Assembly (NCBI RefSeq): GCF_025195125.1
Contig: NZ_JAMGSL010000004.1
Coordinates: forward strand, 62,001-126,000
Source of the DNA: Streptomyces sp. Je 1-79
GTDB lineage: Bacteria > Actinomycetota > Actinomycetes > Streptomycetales > Streptomycetaceae
Length of the DNA stretch: 64,000 nt
Direction: 5' to 3'
Every line of letters begins with the position of its first letter. Position 1 is the first letter of the stretch. The position numbers and the translations under genes were made by a program. The notes under the pieces are model-generated. The model was not told the origin of the DNA, searched no databases, and saw nothing but the letters and a program-made list of their open reading frames with translations. Shown in pieces: positions 8,069 to 17,445 of this stretch.

Positions 8069-9093
8069 AGGAGGCTGAGCTGCTCGGGCGCCTCCGTCGG
8101 TGCGGGCTCCTCCGGCGCGGAGATCCGGCGCGGCGCGCCCCGGTGGGCCGGGCCGATCCCGAACTCGGCCGCCAGCTCGTGCACCTGACGGGTGATCCGG
8201 CGTTGGTACCAGGTCGGCGCGTAGGCCCCGGCCGCGTACATCCGCTCGTACCGCCCCACCAGGTGCGGATGGTGCTGCCGCAGCCAGGTGAAGAACCACT
8301 CGCGCGCCCCCGGCCGCAGGTGCAGGACGAGCGGGGTCACGGACGTCGCGCCCGCCTCGGCCACGGCGCGCACGGTCTCGCGGAGCTGTTCGGGCCGGTC
8401 ACCGAGGAAGGGGATCACCGGGGCCATCAGCACCCCGCAGCCGATGCCGTGTTCGCCGAGCGCGCGGACGACGTCCAGGCGCCGCTGCGGGGAGGGCGTG
8501 CCGGGCTCGACGGTGCGCCACAGCTCCTGGTCGGTGAAGCCGACGGAGACGGAGATGCCGACCTCGGTCACCTCCGCGGCCTGGACGAGCAGGTCGAGGT
8601 CGCGCAGGATCAGGGTGCCCTTGGTGAGGATGGAGAAGGGGTTGGCGTGGTCCCGCAGGGCCGCGATGATCCCCGGCATCAGGCGGTAGCGCCCTTCGGC
8701 CCTCTGGTAGCAGTCGACATTGGTGCCCATCGCGATGTGCGCGCCCTGCCAGCGGCGGGAGGCGAGCTGGCGGCGTACCAGCTCCGGCGCGTTGATCTTC
8801 ACCACGATCTGGGAGTCGAAGCCGAGGCCCGTGTCGAGGTCCAGATAGCTGTGGGTCTTGCGGGCGAAGCAGTAGACGCACGCGTGCGTGCAGCCGCGAT
8901 ACGGGTTGACCGTCCACTCGAAGGGCATGCGGGAGGCGCCCGGTACCCGGTTCACGATCGAACGCGCCCGCACCTCGTGGAAGGTGATCCCCCGGAACTC
9001 CGGGGTGTCGAAGGTTCGGGTGGTGACCGCCTCCGTACCGAACAGGGCGGTCCCGGCGGCCGCGGGGTCGTCGCCCAGATTGTCCCAGCGCAT
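8065..9093 (-). CDS. Rv2578c-family radical SAM protein
   Basis: This 342-residue radical SAM protein has the cluster motif CTHACVYC (Cys68, Cys72, Cys75; CX3CX2C) directly after NPYRG. The remainder matches the actinobacterial Rv2578c family, which is distantly related to spore photoproduct lyase (FDTPEFRGITFHEVRARSIVN, GTNVDCYQRAEGRYRLMPGI, HLRPGAREWF). The substrate is unknown. ATG 9093 is preceded by a GAGGAGG ribosome site. Upstream lies a perfect actinobacterial LexA box, so DNA-damage induction is likely, as I recall for the mycobacterial homologue. Confidence 0.92.
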   Translation of the reverse strand: MRWDNLGDDPAAAGTALFGTEAVTTRTFDTPEFRGITFHEVRARSIVNRVPGASRMPFEWTVNPYRGCTHACVYCFARKTHSYLDLDTGLGFDSQIVVKINAPELVRRQLASRRWQGAHIAMGTNVDCYQRAEGRYRLMPGIIAALRDHANPFSILTKGTLILRDLDLLVQAAEVTEVGISVSVGFTDQELWRTVEPGTPSPQRRLDVVRALGEHGIGCGVLMAPVIPFLGDRPEQLRETVRAVAEAGATSVTPLVLHLRPGAREWFFTWLRQHHPHLVGRYERMYAAGAYAPTWYQRRITRQVHELAAEFGIGPAHRGAPRRISAPEEPAPTEAPEQLSLL

Positions 9094-9132
9094 GGACGCC
9101 TCCTCGGTGGCAGTGGACTCGGCCGTACGCAC

Positions 9133-9150
9133 AGAATAGAACACATGTTC
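9133..9150 (-). promoter_or_regulatory. SOS (LexA) box with -10 element upstream of the radical SAM gene
   Basis: GAACACATGTTC at 9139-9150 matches the actinobacterial SOS consensus GAAC-N4-GTTC perfectly and is fully palindromic. Directly next to it, on the minus strand, is TATTCT (9133-9138), a good -10 hexamer, so LexA would cover the promoter. The box lies 46-57 bases upstream of ATG 9093. Confidence 0.85.
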
Positions 9151-9255
9151 CCTTGATCGTTTGCGACCCGGTACGGAACCCGGATTTGGGAGGCCCGCGC
9201 CCAGGTGGTTGGCTGGTGCCACACCCTTGAAGAACCAAGTGCTGGAGGAAGTGCA

Positions 9256-9699
9256 ATGGCGCAGGTCGAGGCCACCACGGAGCGGATCATCGAGGCGGAC
9301 CCGGAGACGGTGTTCGACGCTCTGGCCGACTACAGCGGCACGCGCGCGAAGGTGCTGCCGGAGCACTTCAGCGAGTACGAGGTACGGGAGGGCGGCGACG
9401 GCCAGGGCACCCTCGTCCACTGGAAGCTCCAGGCCACCAGCAAGCGCGTCCGCGACTGCCTCCTGGAGGTCACCGAGCCCACCGAGGGGCAGCTCGTCGA
9501 GAAGGACCGCAACTCCTCCATGGTCACCACCTGGACCGTCACCCCCGCAGGCGAGGGGAAGTCCAAGGCCGTCGTCACCACCGTCTGGAACGGCGCCGGA
9601 GGCATCGGCGGCTTCTTCGAGAGGACCTTCGCGCCCAAGGGGCTCGGCCGCATCTACGACGCCGTGCTGGCCAACCTCGCCGCCGAGGTGGAGAAGTAA
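9256..9699 (+). CDS. SRPBCC (START-like) family protein
   Basis: This 147-residue cytoplasmic protein fits the polyketide cyclase/dehydrase and lipid-transfer SRPBCC fold. The N-terminus reads AQVEATTERIIEADPETVFDALADYSG, and the long C-terminal helix is RIYDAVLANLAAEVEK. The fold forms a hydrophobic ligand pocket; the ligand cannot be read from the sequence. ATG 9256 follows a GGAGGA box at 9245-9250. It is divergent from the radical SAM gene, and a strong hairpin follows it. Confidence 0.85.
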   Translation: MAQVEATTERIIEADPETVFDALADYSGTRAKVLPEHFSEYEVREGGDGQGTLVHWKLQATSKRVRDCLLEVTEPTEGQLVEKDRNSSMVTTWTVTPAGEGKSKAVVTTVWNGAGGIGGFFERTFAPKGLGRIYDAVLANLAAEVEK

Positions 9700-9731
9700 C
9701 GCTCCCGCGCTCACCGGTTCGAGTGGTTTTC

Positions 9732-9774
9732 CCGCGACCCCCCTGCCGGCGCCCGGAGCGCCCGGGGGTCGCGG
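9732..9774 (+). terminator. Stem-loop after the SRPBCC gene
   Basis: CCGCGACCCCC (9732-9742) pairs perfectly with GGGGGTCGCGG (9764-9774). The 21-base loop can form its own small GC hairpin. There is no T run, so it is called from the stem alone. Confidence 0.6.
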
Positions 9775-9936
9775 AGCTCTCCGTAAACGCGCTGATGAGC
9801 GCCCCAAGTGCGCCGCCTCCCGGGCCTGTTCACGCCCCTGGGCGCTACTGACCTCCCGTACCGTCCGACTTGCTCCCGCTTCGCGCGCAATGCGAAGAAT
9901 GGCGCGGCGCTGAAGCCGTGACGAGGGGAGCAGCAC

Positions 9937-12345
9937 GTGGGTGCGATCACGCTGGAGAAGGACGACGTGCCGCGCGTCGCGGACAGTCCGCCCTCCGGCC
10001 AGGCGCCCGTGCCCCCGACCGGTGAGGCCGCCCTCGATCCCCGCCGCGTCCGGCTCGTCTTCCTCGGCCTCATGCTCGCGCTGCTGCTCGCCGCGCTGGA
10101 GCAGATGATCGTCGCCACCGCCCTGCCGAAGATCGTCGGTGAACTCCAGGGCCTGGACCGGATGTCGTGGGCGATCACCGCCTATCTGCTGACCGCCACC
10201 ATCGGCCTGCCCGTCTACGGCAAGCTTGGCGACCTCTTCGGCCGCAAGGGCGTCTTCCTCTTCGCCATCGTGGTCTTCGTCATCGGCTCGGCCCTGGCCG
10301 GCTGGTCACGGTCCATGGACGAGCTCATCGCGTTCCGCGCCGTGCAGGGCGTCGGCGCGGGCGGCCTGATGATCGGCGTCCAGGCGATCATCGCGGACAT
10401 CGTCCCGGCCCGCGAACGCGGCCGCTACATGGGTCTCATCGGCGCCGCCTTCGGTCTCGCCTCCGTCGCGGGCCCCCTGCTCGGCGGCTTCTTCACCGAC
10501 CACGTCTCCTGGCGCTGGTGCTTCTACTTCAACGTGCCCTTCGGGCTCGTCACACTCGCCGTCGTCGCCACGGTGCTCAAGCTCCCCAAGCCGGAGACCC
10601 GGGCCAGGCTCGACGTCCTCGGCGCGATCCTGCTCGCCGCCGCCTCCACCTGCCTGGTCCTGCTGACCAGTTGGGGCGGAACCGAGTACGACTGGGACTC
10701 CCGGGTCATCATCGGCCTCGCCTGCGGCGCCGCCGCGACGACCCTGCTCTTCCTCGTCGTCGAGCACGTCGCGCCCGAACCCCTCATCCCGCTGCGGCTG
10801 TTCCGTGACTCCGTCTTCACGGTCACCAGTCTCGTCGGCGCGGTCGTCGGCATCGCGCTCTTCGGCGCCGCCAGCTATCTGCCGACCTTCCTGCAGATGG
10901 TGGAGGGCGCCACCGCCACCGAGTCGGGTCTCCTGATGCTGCCCCTGATGGGCGGGATCGTCCTCGCCTCGATCGTCTCGGGGCAGCTCATCACCCGCAC
11001 CGGCCACTACAGGATCTACCCGGTGCTCGGCGGCGCGATCTCCGTCGTCGGCATGTGGTTGCTCTCCCGGATGGAGACGGACACCCCGCGCCTCCACCAC
11101 AGCGTCTGGCAGGCCGTCCTCGGCGTCGGCATCGGCCTGGTCATGCCGGTGCTCGTCCTCGCGGTCCAGAACTCCGTACGCCCCGCCGACCTCGGCACCG
11201 CCACCAGCGCCCACAACTACTTCCGCCAGATCGGCGGCAGCGTCGGCGCCGCCGTCTTCGGCACCCTCTTCGCCTCACGGCTCGACGACGCCCTCGCCGA
11301 CTCCCTGCCCCGTACGGCAGGGGCCGCGCCGCCCGCCGAGTCGATCACCCCGCAGGCGGTGCACGCCCTGCCGCCCGCCCTGCGCGACGCCTACATCCAG
11401 GCGTACGCGGACGCGATGCCGCGCATCTTCCTCTACCTCGTGCCGGTCCTCGTGCTCGGTCTCGTCCTCGCCTTCTTCCTCAAGGAGAAACCGCTGGTGT
11501 CCCACCACACCCCCACCACCGAGGCCCCCACCGCCGTGCCGCGGGCCCGGGCGGCCGACGCCCCCGCCACCGCCGCCGGGTACCCCGCGGGACTCCCGGT
11601 CTGCGGCGCCGTCCAGCACCACGACGGCAGCCGCGTCCCGCGCGCGGCCCTGACCCTCATCGACGTCCAGGGGCAGCAGATCGGGCGCGGCGGCAGCGGC
11701 GAGGACGGGCGGTACGCCCTCAGCGTCCCCGGCCCCGGCTCGTACGTCCTGATCGCGGCGGCGGGCGGCCACCAGCCGCAGGCCGTCTCGGTCACCGTCG
11801 GCGAACGGCCGGTGGAGCTCGACGTCGTGCTCGGCGGCGCCGGCCGCCTCGCCGGCTCCGTCGTGACCGCGGACGGAACCCCCGTACGGGACGCGGCGGT
11901 CACCCTCACCGACGTGCGCGGCGAGGTCGTCGCCTCGACCCGGAGCGGACGCGAGGGCGGTTACGTCATCACGGAGCTGGTGGCGGGGGAGTACACGCTG
12001 GCCGCCAGCGCCCCCGCCTTCCGTCCCGCCGCGCTGCCGGTGAGCGTGCAGGCCTCCCGCGAGACCCGCCAGGACATCGAGCTGGCGGGCGGCGCGATGC
12101 TGCGCGGGACGGTGCGCGCGGGCGGCGGCCGGCCGGTCGAGGACGCGCGCGTGACGCTCCTCGACGCGGCCGGGAACGTCGTCGACACCCTGACGACCGG
12201 ACCGGACGGCACCTTCCGGTTCGTCGACCTGTCCTCGGGGGAGTACACGGTGATCGCGGCGGGCTATCCGCCGGTCGCCACCGTGCTGCAGGTCGCGGGC
12301 GGCGGGCGCACCGAGCGCGACCTCCAGCTCGGTCACGAGGACTGA
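9937..12345 (+). CDS. MFS drug exporter fused to three carboxypeptidase-regulatory-like repeats
   Basis: Residues about 25-525 form a DHA2-type (EmrB/QacA) proton-driven exporter. The evidence is [40 protein letters not shown] in the 2-3 loop, [25 protein letters not shown] and about 14 hydrophobic segments. After an Ala/Pro/Thr linker, residues about 552-802 hold three beta-sandwich repeats of roughly 80 residues, each with a G-x-V / A-x-V-T-L-x-D pattern and an aromatic-containing GxYxL strand. DHA2 exporters are normally near 500 residues, so the C-terminal part is an added module. GTG 9937 follows GAGGGGAG. Confidence 0.9.
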   Translation: MGAITLEKDDVPRVADSPPSGQAPVPPTGEAALDPRRVRLVFLGLMLALLLAALEQMIVATALPKIVGELQGLDRMSWAITAYLLTATIGLPVYGKLGDLFGRKGVFLFAIVVFVIGSALAGWSRSMDELIAFRAVQGVGAGGLMIGVQAIIADIVPARERGRYMGLIGAAFGLASVAGPLLGGFFTDHVSWRWCFYFNVPFGLVTLAVVATVLKLPKPETRARLDVLGAILLAAASTCLVLLTSWGGTEYDWDSRVIIGLACGAAATTLLFLVVEHVAPEPLIPLRLFRDSVFTVTSLVGAVVGIALFGAASYLPTFLQMVEGATATESGLLMLPLMGGIVLASIVSGQLITRTGHYRIYPVLGGAISVVGMWLLSRMETDTPRLHHSVWQAVLGVGIGLVMPVLVLAVQNSVRPADLGTATSAHNYFRQIGGSVGAAVFGTLFASRLDDALADSLPRTAGAAPPAESITPQAVHALPPALRDAYIQAYADAMPRIFLYLVPVLVLGLVLAFFLKEKPLVSHHTPTTEAPTAVPRARAADAPATAAGYPAGLPVCGAVQHHDGSRVPRAALTLIDVQGQQIGRGGSGEDGRYALSVPGPGSYVLIAAAGGHQPQAVSVTVGERPVELDVVLGGAGRLAGSVVTADGTPVRDAAVTLTDVRGEVVASTRSGREGGYVITELVAGEYTLAASAPAFRPAALPVSVQASRETRQDIELAGGAMLRGTVRAGGGRPVEDARVTLLDAAGNVVDTLTTGPDGTFRFVDLSSGEYTVIAAGYPPVATVLQVAGGGRTERDLQLGHED

Positions 12346-12351
12346 ACGGGC

Positions 12352-13581
12352 TCAGGAGGAGGCGTCGGTCGCCCTGCGCAGCGCGGTGATGCAGCTGCTG
12401 ATCGCCGTCTGAAGGGCTTCGAGGCGCTGGAGCATGTCGTCCTCGACGACGTCCTCCTCCAGGACCTCGTCGAGCGTCAGCTCCTCGAAGACCTTCGTGG
12501 CCTTCTGCAGGCTGTTGTAGAACTTCGTCCGGCGTTCCTGGACACGCAGGGCGGGATCCGCCTCGACGGCCTCGGCGACCAGGCCCTTCACCGCGTCGTA
12601 CGCCTCACCGGCCCACTCGCCCGCCTCCTCGGCGTCGTCGAGCTCGTCGATGAGGGAGAGGTGCCGCTCGGCCTCCGCGCGCAGGGCGGCGGGCGCCTCG
12701 ACCGTCTGCCCGGCGGGCGTCCTGATCCGGCCCTTCTCCGCGACCTGCCGCACGTACGCGATCCGGTCCGCCGCCTTGGCCTCGCCGGCCACGGCCTTCT
12801 TCAGGTCGTCGGTCCGGACGATGGCGCGGGCCATCTCGGTCTGCAGCGCCGGATCCTCCTTCATCCGGTCGAGCAGCGCGCTGTGCGCGGCCCCCGCCGT
12901 TCCGGGGTCGGCGAGGATCGCGGCCCGCAGGGCGGTGGGGTTCTCGGCGACCTCCAGCGCCTTCGTCGGGCGGATGCCCTCGGCCTCGGCCGCGGCGGTG
13001 ATCGCGTGCCCGCGCACGGAGGAGGCGCTGGAGCGGGAGGAGTAGTACGACAGCCAGACGTCGGCCTCCGGGAGCTCGATGTCCTCGCCGGGCGCCAGCG
13101 CCTCGAACTGCGGGACGACGCCGTCGTCGGCGGCCATGTCCCAGGCCTTGTAGAACCGCATCACGCGCTCGGGGGAGCACTCCGCCAGCTCGGCGAACGC
13201 CTTCGCGGACACCTTCCCGGACGCGTCGGCCGCCTGCCCGCCGGGCCGCACGCTCCGTGCCACCTTCAGCGCGAAGGCCCAGCCGCCGGTGCGGGCGTAG
13301 ACGCCGAACTCCCGGGCGTCGCGGACCACCGCATCGGGCACGTCCTGGACGACGAAGTCCGTGGTCCCGGCGTCGGGCGCCTCGGCGGCGGCGGGGACGG
13401 TGGTGAGGAGGGCGGCGTCGGAGACGGTTTCGGAGGCAGCGTCCGGGGCGGAGGCCGGGGCGGCGTCGGACGCGGCGTCCGTGGTGGCGTCGGGCGCGGC
13501 TTCGGGGGTGGCTTCAGAGGCGGCGAACGCGGTGGTCAACGCGGGGTCTCCTGACGGCGGGGCGAGGCGGGACGGGAACAT
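12352..13581 (-). CDS. Ala/Asp-rich N-terminus, helical protein of unknown function
   Basis: I do not recognise this 409-residue protein. Residues about 20-75 are a low-complexity Ala/Asp/Ser/Pro/Glu tract (SEATPEAAPDATTDAASDAA). Residues 80-160 contain VVRDAREFGVYARTGGWAFA followed by KVSAKAFAELAECSPERVMR, which reads like a helix-turn-helix. The rest is highly charged and helical with coiled-coil character, ending in an acidic ELTLDEVLEEDVVEDD segment. There is no signal peptide or membrane segment. A DNA- or nucleoid-binding role is possible but unproven. The start could lie further in, after the repeat tract. Confidence 0.75.
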   Translation of the reverse strand: MFPSRLAPPSGDPALTTAFAASEATPEAAPDATTDAASDAAPASAPDAASETVSDAALLTTVPAAAEAPDAGTTDFVVQDVPDAVVRDAREFGVYARTGGWAFALKVARSVRPGGQAADASGKVSAKAFAELAECSPERVMRFYKAWDMAADDGVVPQFEALAPGEDIELPEADVWLSYYSSRSSASSVRGHAITAAAEAEGIRPTKALEVAENPTALRAAILADPGTAGAAHSALLDRMKEDPALQTEMARAIVRTDDLKKAVAGEAKAADRIAYVRQVAEKGRIRTPAGQTVEAPAALRAEAERHLSLIDELDDAEEAGEWAGEAYDAVKGLVAEAVEADPALRVQERRTKFYNSLQKATKVFEELTLDEVLEEDVVEDDMLQRLEALQTAISSCITALRRATDASS

Positions 13582-13691
13582 GCGCCGACAAGCCTATCCG
13601 GACCCGCTGGGGAGATTTGACCTGTATTGACCACCTGGTCGGGGTGGATCCGCGCCAAGCGGCGGCGGGGAAACTGATGCGCCCTGAGGGG

Positions 13692-13727
13692 TTGTCAGTG
13701 CAATTTCACATTACTATGTTACAGCGC
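13692..13727 (+). promoter_or_regulatory. Collagenase promoter with two overlapping GntR-type operator candidates
   Basis: A -35 TTGTCA (13692-13697) and -10 TATGTT (13716-13721) are separated by 18 bases. The spacer holds GCAATTTCACATTAC (13700-13714), which shares ATTTCACATT with the reverse complement of the site at 16261. A second weaker copy, ACTATGTTACAG, overlaps it at 13713-13724. Binding would block the promoter. Confidence 0.6.
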
Positions 13728-13818
13728 ACACGGCCTGGGTGAACCTCCGTCACATGCCGTGCGAACCACAACAGTTCTCGCACCACCCCCACAGCCACCC
13801 CCTATTGCAGGAGTTCTG

Positions 13819-16176
13819 TTGTCCATCCACAGACGCGTGCGCTCGTCCCTGCTCGCCTCCGCGATCGCGGTCACCCTCCTGGCCTCCGCCGGCCAGGCCG
13901 GGGTCTCGGCGGCAGACACGGACGCCCGGCCCACCACGGCCCCGGCCGGCGCGCCCGGCGCGGCCGCCGCCCCGGCCGGCCACGGCGAGAACCCCTTCGA
14001 CGAGGTCGACCGCCTCGCCTCGGCCCCGCGCCGGAGCTTCGCACCCGCCCCGGCCCCCGGCGGCCTCGCCACCGGCCGCGTTCCCGGCCGGGCCCCCGCC
14101 GCCACCGCCGCACGGGCCCACGCCGCGGCCGTCACCACCACCACCGCCGGCGTCCCCTGCACCCTCGACGGGATCACCGGCCTGGCCCCCGAGCGGTTCG
14201 CCGACTTCCTCGCCGACCCCGCCGTCACCGCCGACGACTGTCTGCGCGGCCTGATCTGGACCTGGGACGCCCGGCTCACGCCCGTCATGTCGGACGCCCA
14301 CGTCCAGGCCGTCTCCCGCCGAATATCGAGCCTGGCCGCCTCCCACGACGGCAGGAACTCCTCGCACCTGGAGGAGATGTTCACCTACCTGCACGCCGTC
14401 GCGTACCACGACTTCAGCCGGTCCGAGATCGACATCACCGACGCCCCGACCGTCGACGCCATGCGCCGGGCCGTCGCCGATTTCGGCGGCGCCGCCCGCA
14501 CCTTCGACGCCACCCCGGGCAACGCCCGCACCCTGCGCGAGGCGCTCTACGCCGCCAGCGCCCCCGGGCTGCGCCATCACCAGCTCGGCCTGATCAAGAA
14601 CGTACTGGCCACCATGGGACCCGACCGACCGGCCACCCACCAGGACGCGGGCTGGGCGGGCGCCGCGCTGGCCGCCCTCTCCGTCAACTACCTCGGTGTC
14701 TATCCGGGCAACCAGGACACCGCCTTCCACGCGGCGGCCGCCGCCGACCCCGCCTACCGGGCCGCCTTCAAGGCCTTCGCCGGGTACACCCACCTCAAGG
14801 GCGGTGCCAACGCCTGGGCCGCCCGGGACGCCCTCGGCGAGTATGGCCGCTTCGGCCAGATCGACGGCCTGAAGGACGCCGTCGTCGCCGACCTCGGCGC
14901 CCTGGTCGGCACGGTTCGGAACGACTGGGGCGGGGGCAGCGCGCCCTGGGCCACCCTGGTCTCCTGGCTCAACTTCTACGAGGCCTGCAAGCCGTACGGG
15001 GTGTGCAAGGAGGACATCGAGAAGCAGATCTTCCCGTACACGTACGCCTACGACAACGGAGCGATCAAGGTCCGTACCGCCCTCGACCGGGCCACCGTCG
15101 ACCAGCTGTACTACGCGAGCAAGCAGGTCAAGGCCCAGTACCACCGGGTCCTCGGCACCGAGCAGCCGCTCGCCGGCGACCCCAACACCTCACTGAACAT
15201 CGTCCTGTACGCCTCGCGCGCCGACTACGAGAACTACCACCCGATCCTCACCGGGATGGACACGAACAACGGCGGCGTCTACATCGAGCGGGGCGCCACC
15301 TTCTACACGTACCAGCGCCGCGTTCCGCAGGACTCCTCGCTCACGCTGGAGGAGCTTTTCCGGCACGAGTACGTCCACTACCTCAACGGCCGGTTCGCCG
15401 TCCCCGGCTTCTTCGGCGAGGGGCCCTGGTACGAGGGCGACCGCACGACCGCGATGGACGAGGGCACGGCGGAGTTCTTCGACGGCGCCACCCGTGACAA
15501 CGGCATCGCGGTCCGCAAGTCGCTCGTCCGCAGCATCATCACCGACACCGCGGGCGGCGGCCCGCGGATGAACGTGGAGCAGATCCTCAACGCCACCTAC
15601 GACGGCGACGGCTTCCGCTTCTACAGCTACGCCGGAACCTTCTTCGAGTACCTGTGGACCGAGAAGCCCTCGCTGCTCCGCGAGATGTACACCCACCTGC
15701 GCGACAACGACGTCCAGGCGTACGACTCCTGGCGCCACCGGACGGGGGCCGACACCTACATCCAGCGCGGCTACGACCGTTTCCTCGACGCGCAGATCGC
15801 CAAGGTCGACGACCTCTACGTCCCGAACACCACGTACACGCCCAACGACCGGCTGCGCGACTCGACGCTCGCCGCCGTGAAGTCCTCCTTCGCCACCGCG
15901 ACGTACAACACGCCCGACTGCGTGGAGAACGGCGACCCGGGCAAGCGCCGGTTCACCTGCACCGGCCGGATCACGGCCAACCTCACCAGGTGGTCCAGCG
16001 ACGACCAGAACTTCAAGGACATGTCCGAGACGGTCGACTACTTCCTCCTGGACCGGGCCGGTGCGGCCTCCACCAACCTGGCCGACATGAACTGCAGCTT
16101 CGGGCCCGTGGAGATCTGGTCCAACCGGGTCGCCGGAACGTCGAGTTACAGCTGTGAGGGGCCGCTGCGCAGCTGA
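13819..16176 (+). CDS. Secreted M9-family collagenase
   Basis: This 785-residue zinc metallopeptidase is predicted to cleave triple-helical collagen outside the cell. TTG 13819 is chosen because GCAGGAG (13807-13813) sits 5 bases upstream and it starts a clean signal peptide (HRRVRSSLLASAIAVTLLASAGQA). Residues about 115-400 are the helical M9 activator domain. The peptidase domain has HEYVH at His516-His520 and the third ligand Glu548 in DEGTAEFF, the same 32-residue spacing as in clostridial ColG. No PKD or collagen-binding domains follow; the last 95 residues have three Cys. A strong terminator lies after it. Confidence 0.92.
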   Translation: MSIHRRVRSSLLASAIAVTLLASAGQAGVSAADTDARPTTAPAGAPGAAAAPAGHGENPFDEVDRLASAPRRSFAPAPAPGGLATGRVPGRAPAATAARAHAAAVTTTTAGVPCTLDGITGLAPERFADFLADPAVTADDCLRGLIWTWDARLTPVMSDAHVQAVSRRISSLAASHDGRNSSHLEEMFTYLHAVAYHDFSRSEIDITDAPTVDAMRRAVADFGGAARTFDATPGNARTLREALYAASAPGLRHHQLGLIKNVLATMGPDRPATHQDAGWAGAALAALSVNYLGVYPGNQDTAFHAAAAADPAYRAAFKAFAGYTHLKGGANAWAARDALGEYGRFGQIDGLKDAVVADLGALVGTVRNDWGGGSAPWATLVSWLNFYEACKPYGVCKEDIEKQIFPYTYAYDNGAIKVRTALDRATVDQLYYASKQVKAQYHRVLGTEQPLAGDPNTSLNIVLYASRADYENYHPILTGMDTNNGGVYIERGATFYTYQRRVPQDSSLTLEELFRHEYVHYLNGRFAVPGFFGEGPWYEGDRTTAMDEGTAEFFDGATRDNGIAVRKSLVRSIITDTAGGGPRMNVEQILNATYDGDGFRFYSYAGTFFEYLWTEKPSLLREMYTHLRDNDVQAYDSWRHRTGADTYIQRGYDRFLDAQIAKVDDLYVPNTTYTPNDRLRDSTLAAVKSSFATATYNTPDCVENGDPGKRRFTCTGRITANLTRWSSDDQNFKDMSETVDYFLLDRAGAASTNLADMNCSFGPVEIWSNRVAGTSSYSCEGPLRS

Positions 16177-16192
16177 CCCCCCGCCCAGCAGA

Positions 16193-16222
16193 GCCGGCCC
16201 TCCCTCCCCAGGGAGGGCCGGC
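16193..16222 (+). terminator. Terminator after the collagenase gene
   Basis: There is a perfect 12-bp stem (GCCGGCCCTCCC at 16193-16204 with 16211-16222) and a 6-base loop, followed by CCGCTTTT. It separates the collagenase transcript from the operon that starts at 16282. Confidence 0.85.
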
Positions 16223-16260
16223 CCGCTTTTGGGGCGCGCACAGGTCTTGGCGAGGGCTAT

Positions 16261-16275
16261 GCAATGTGAAATATT
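16261..16275 (+). promoter_or_regulatory. GntR-type operator overlapping the -10 of the hydroxyproline operon
   Basis: GCAATGTGAAATATT is the reverse complement of AATATTTCACATTGC and shares the 10-base core ATTTCACATT with the collagenase site. Its last six bases, AATATT (16270-16275), lie 6 bases before GTG 16282, fitting a leaderless transcript whose -10 is inside the operator. Confidence 0.6.
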
Positions 16276-16281
16276 ACTGAC

Positions 16282-17445
16282 GTGCTCACGAGAAACAGCT
16301 CGGACGTCATCGTCGTCGGTGCCGGCGTCGTCGGCGCGGCCTGCGCCTACTACGCCGCGCGGGCCGGCCTCACCGTCACCGTCGTCGACCGCGGCCCCGT
16401 CGCGGGAGGCACCACGGGGGCGGGGGAGGGGAACCTCCTGGTGTCCGACAAGGAGCCCGGGCCCGAACTCGAACTCGCCCTGATCTCGGGAGGCTTGTGG
16501 CGGGAGCTGGCCGAACTGCTCCCGCCGGACATCGAGTACGAGCCCAAGGGCGGACTCGTCGTCGCCTCGGGGGAGGACGGCATGGACGCCCTGCGCGCGT
16601 TCGCCACCGGACAGTCCAAGGCCGGGGTCGACGCCGCGGAGATCCCGGCCGAGCGGCTGCGTGAACTCGAACCCCACCTCGCGCCCGGCCTCGCGGGCGG
16701 CTTCCACTATCCGCAGGACGCCCAGGTCATGCCCGCCCTCGCCGCCGCCCACCTGCTGCGCGCGGGCGGCTGGCCCGGGGCCGTCCGACTCAGGCTCGGC
16801 GAAGAGGTCCTGGCGATCCTCACCACCGCGGCGGGAGAGGTGCGCGGAGTCCGTACGTCGGCGGGGGATCTCCACGCCCCCCGCCTGGTGAACGCCGCCG
16901 GGACCTGGGGCGGAGACCTCGCGCGCCTCGCGGGAGTGGAGCTCCCCGTCCTGCCCCGCCGCGGCTTCGTCCTGGTCACCGAACCGCTGCCGCGCGTCGT
17001 GCGCCACAAGGTGTACGCGGCCGACTACGTGGCGGACGTGGCCAGCGGATCGGCGGCCCTGCAGACCTCGGCGGTGGTCGAGGGCACCCCGGCAGGACCG
17101 GTCCTCATCGGCGCCAGCCGGGAGCGGGTCGGATTCGACCGCACCCTCTCCACCGAGGTGCTGCGGCGCCTGGCGGCCGGAGCCACCGCACTCTTCCCGA
17201 TGCTCGCCGAAGTGCGGGCGATCCGGACGTACGCCGGCTTCCGCCCGTACCTGCCGGACCATCTGCCCGCGATCGGCCCCGACCCGCGCCTCCCCGGCCT
17301 GCTGCACGCCTGCGGGCACGAGGGCGCCGGGATCGGGCTCGCGCCGGCGACCGGGCAGATCCTCGCCCGCTGTCTGACCGGGGACGAACCCCCGCTCGAC
17401 ATCGGGCCGTTCGACCCGGCCCGCTTCGCGGCCGCGACCTTCTGA
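16282..17445 (+). CDS. FAD-dependent D-amino acid dehydrogenase subunit (hydroxyproline dehydrogenase, HcnC-like)
   Basis: This 387-residue DAO-family flavoprotein has the FAD-binding loop VVGAGVVGAACAYYAARAGL with VVDRG at its N-terminus. The C-terminal segment TYAGFRPYLPDHLPAIGPDPRLPGLLHACGHEGAGIGLAP is typical of the family. In this context it is most likely the substrate-oxidising subunit that converts cis-4-hydroxy-D-proline to 1-pyrroline-4-hydroxy-2-carboxylate. GTG 16282 has no clear ribosome site but sits just after a -10-like AATATT, so the message is probably leaderless. Glycine, sarcosine or opine oxidation are alternatives from sequence alone. Confidence 0.85.
   Translation: MLTRNSSDVIVVGAGVVGAACAYYAARAGLTVTVVDRGPVAGGTTGAGEGNLLVSDKEPGPELELALISGGLWRELAELLPPDIEYEPKGGLVVASGEDGMDALRAFATGQSKAGVDAAEIPAERLRELEPHLAPGLAGGFHYPQDAQVMPALAAAHLLRAGGWPGAVRLRLGEEVLAILTTAAGEVRGVRTSAGDLHAPRLVNAAGTWGGDLARLAGVELPVLPRRGFVLVTEPLPRVVRHKVYAADYVADVASGSAALQTSAVVEGTPAGPVLIGASRERVGFDRTLSTEVLRRLAAGATALFPMLAEVRAIRTYAGFRPYLPDHLPAIGPDPRLPGLLHACGHEGAGIGLAPATGQILARCLTGDEPPLDIGPFDPARFAAATF

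Noticed and set aside
13759..13818. Upstream 20-residue extension of the collagenase
   Set aside because: It is Pro-rich, lacks a ribosome site and would bury the signal peptide; TTG 13819 has a good ribosome site.
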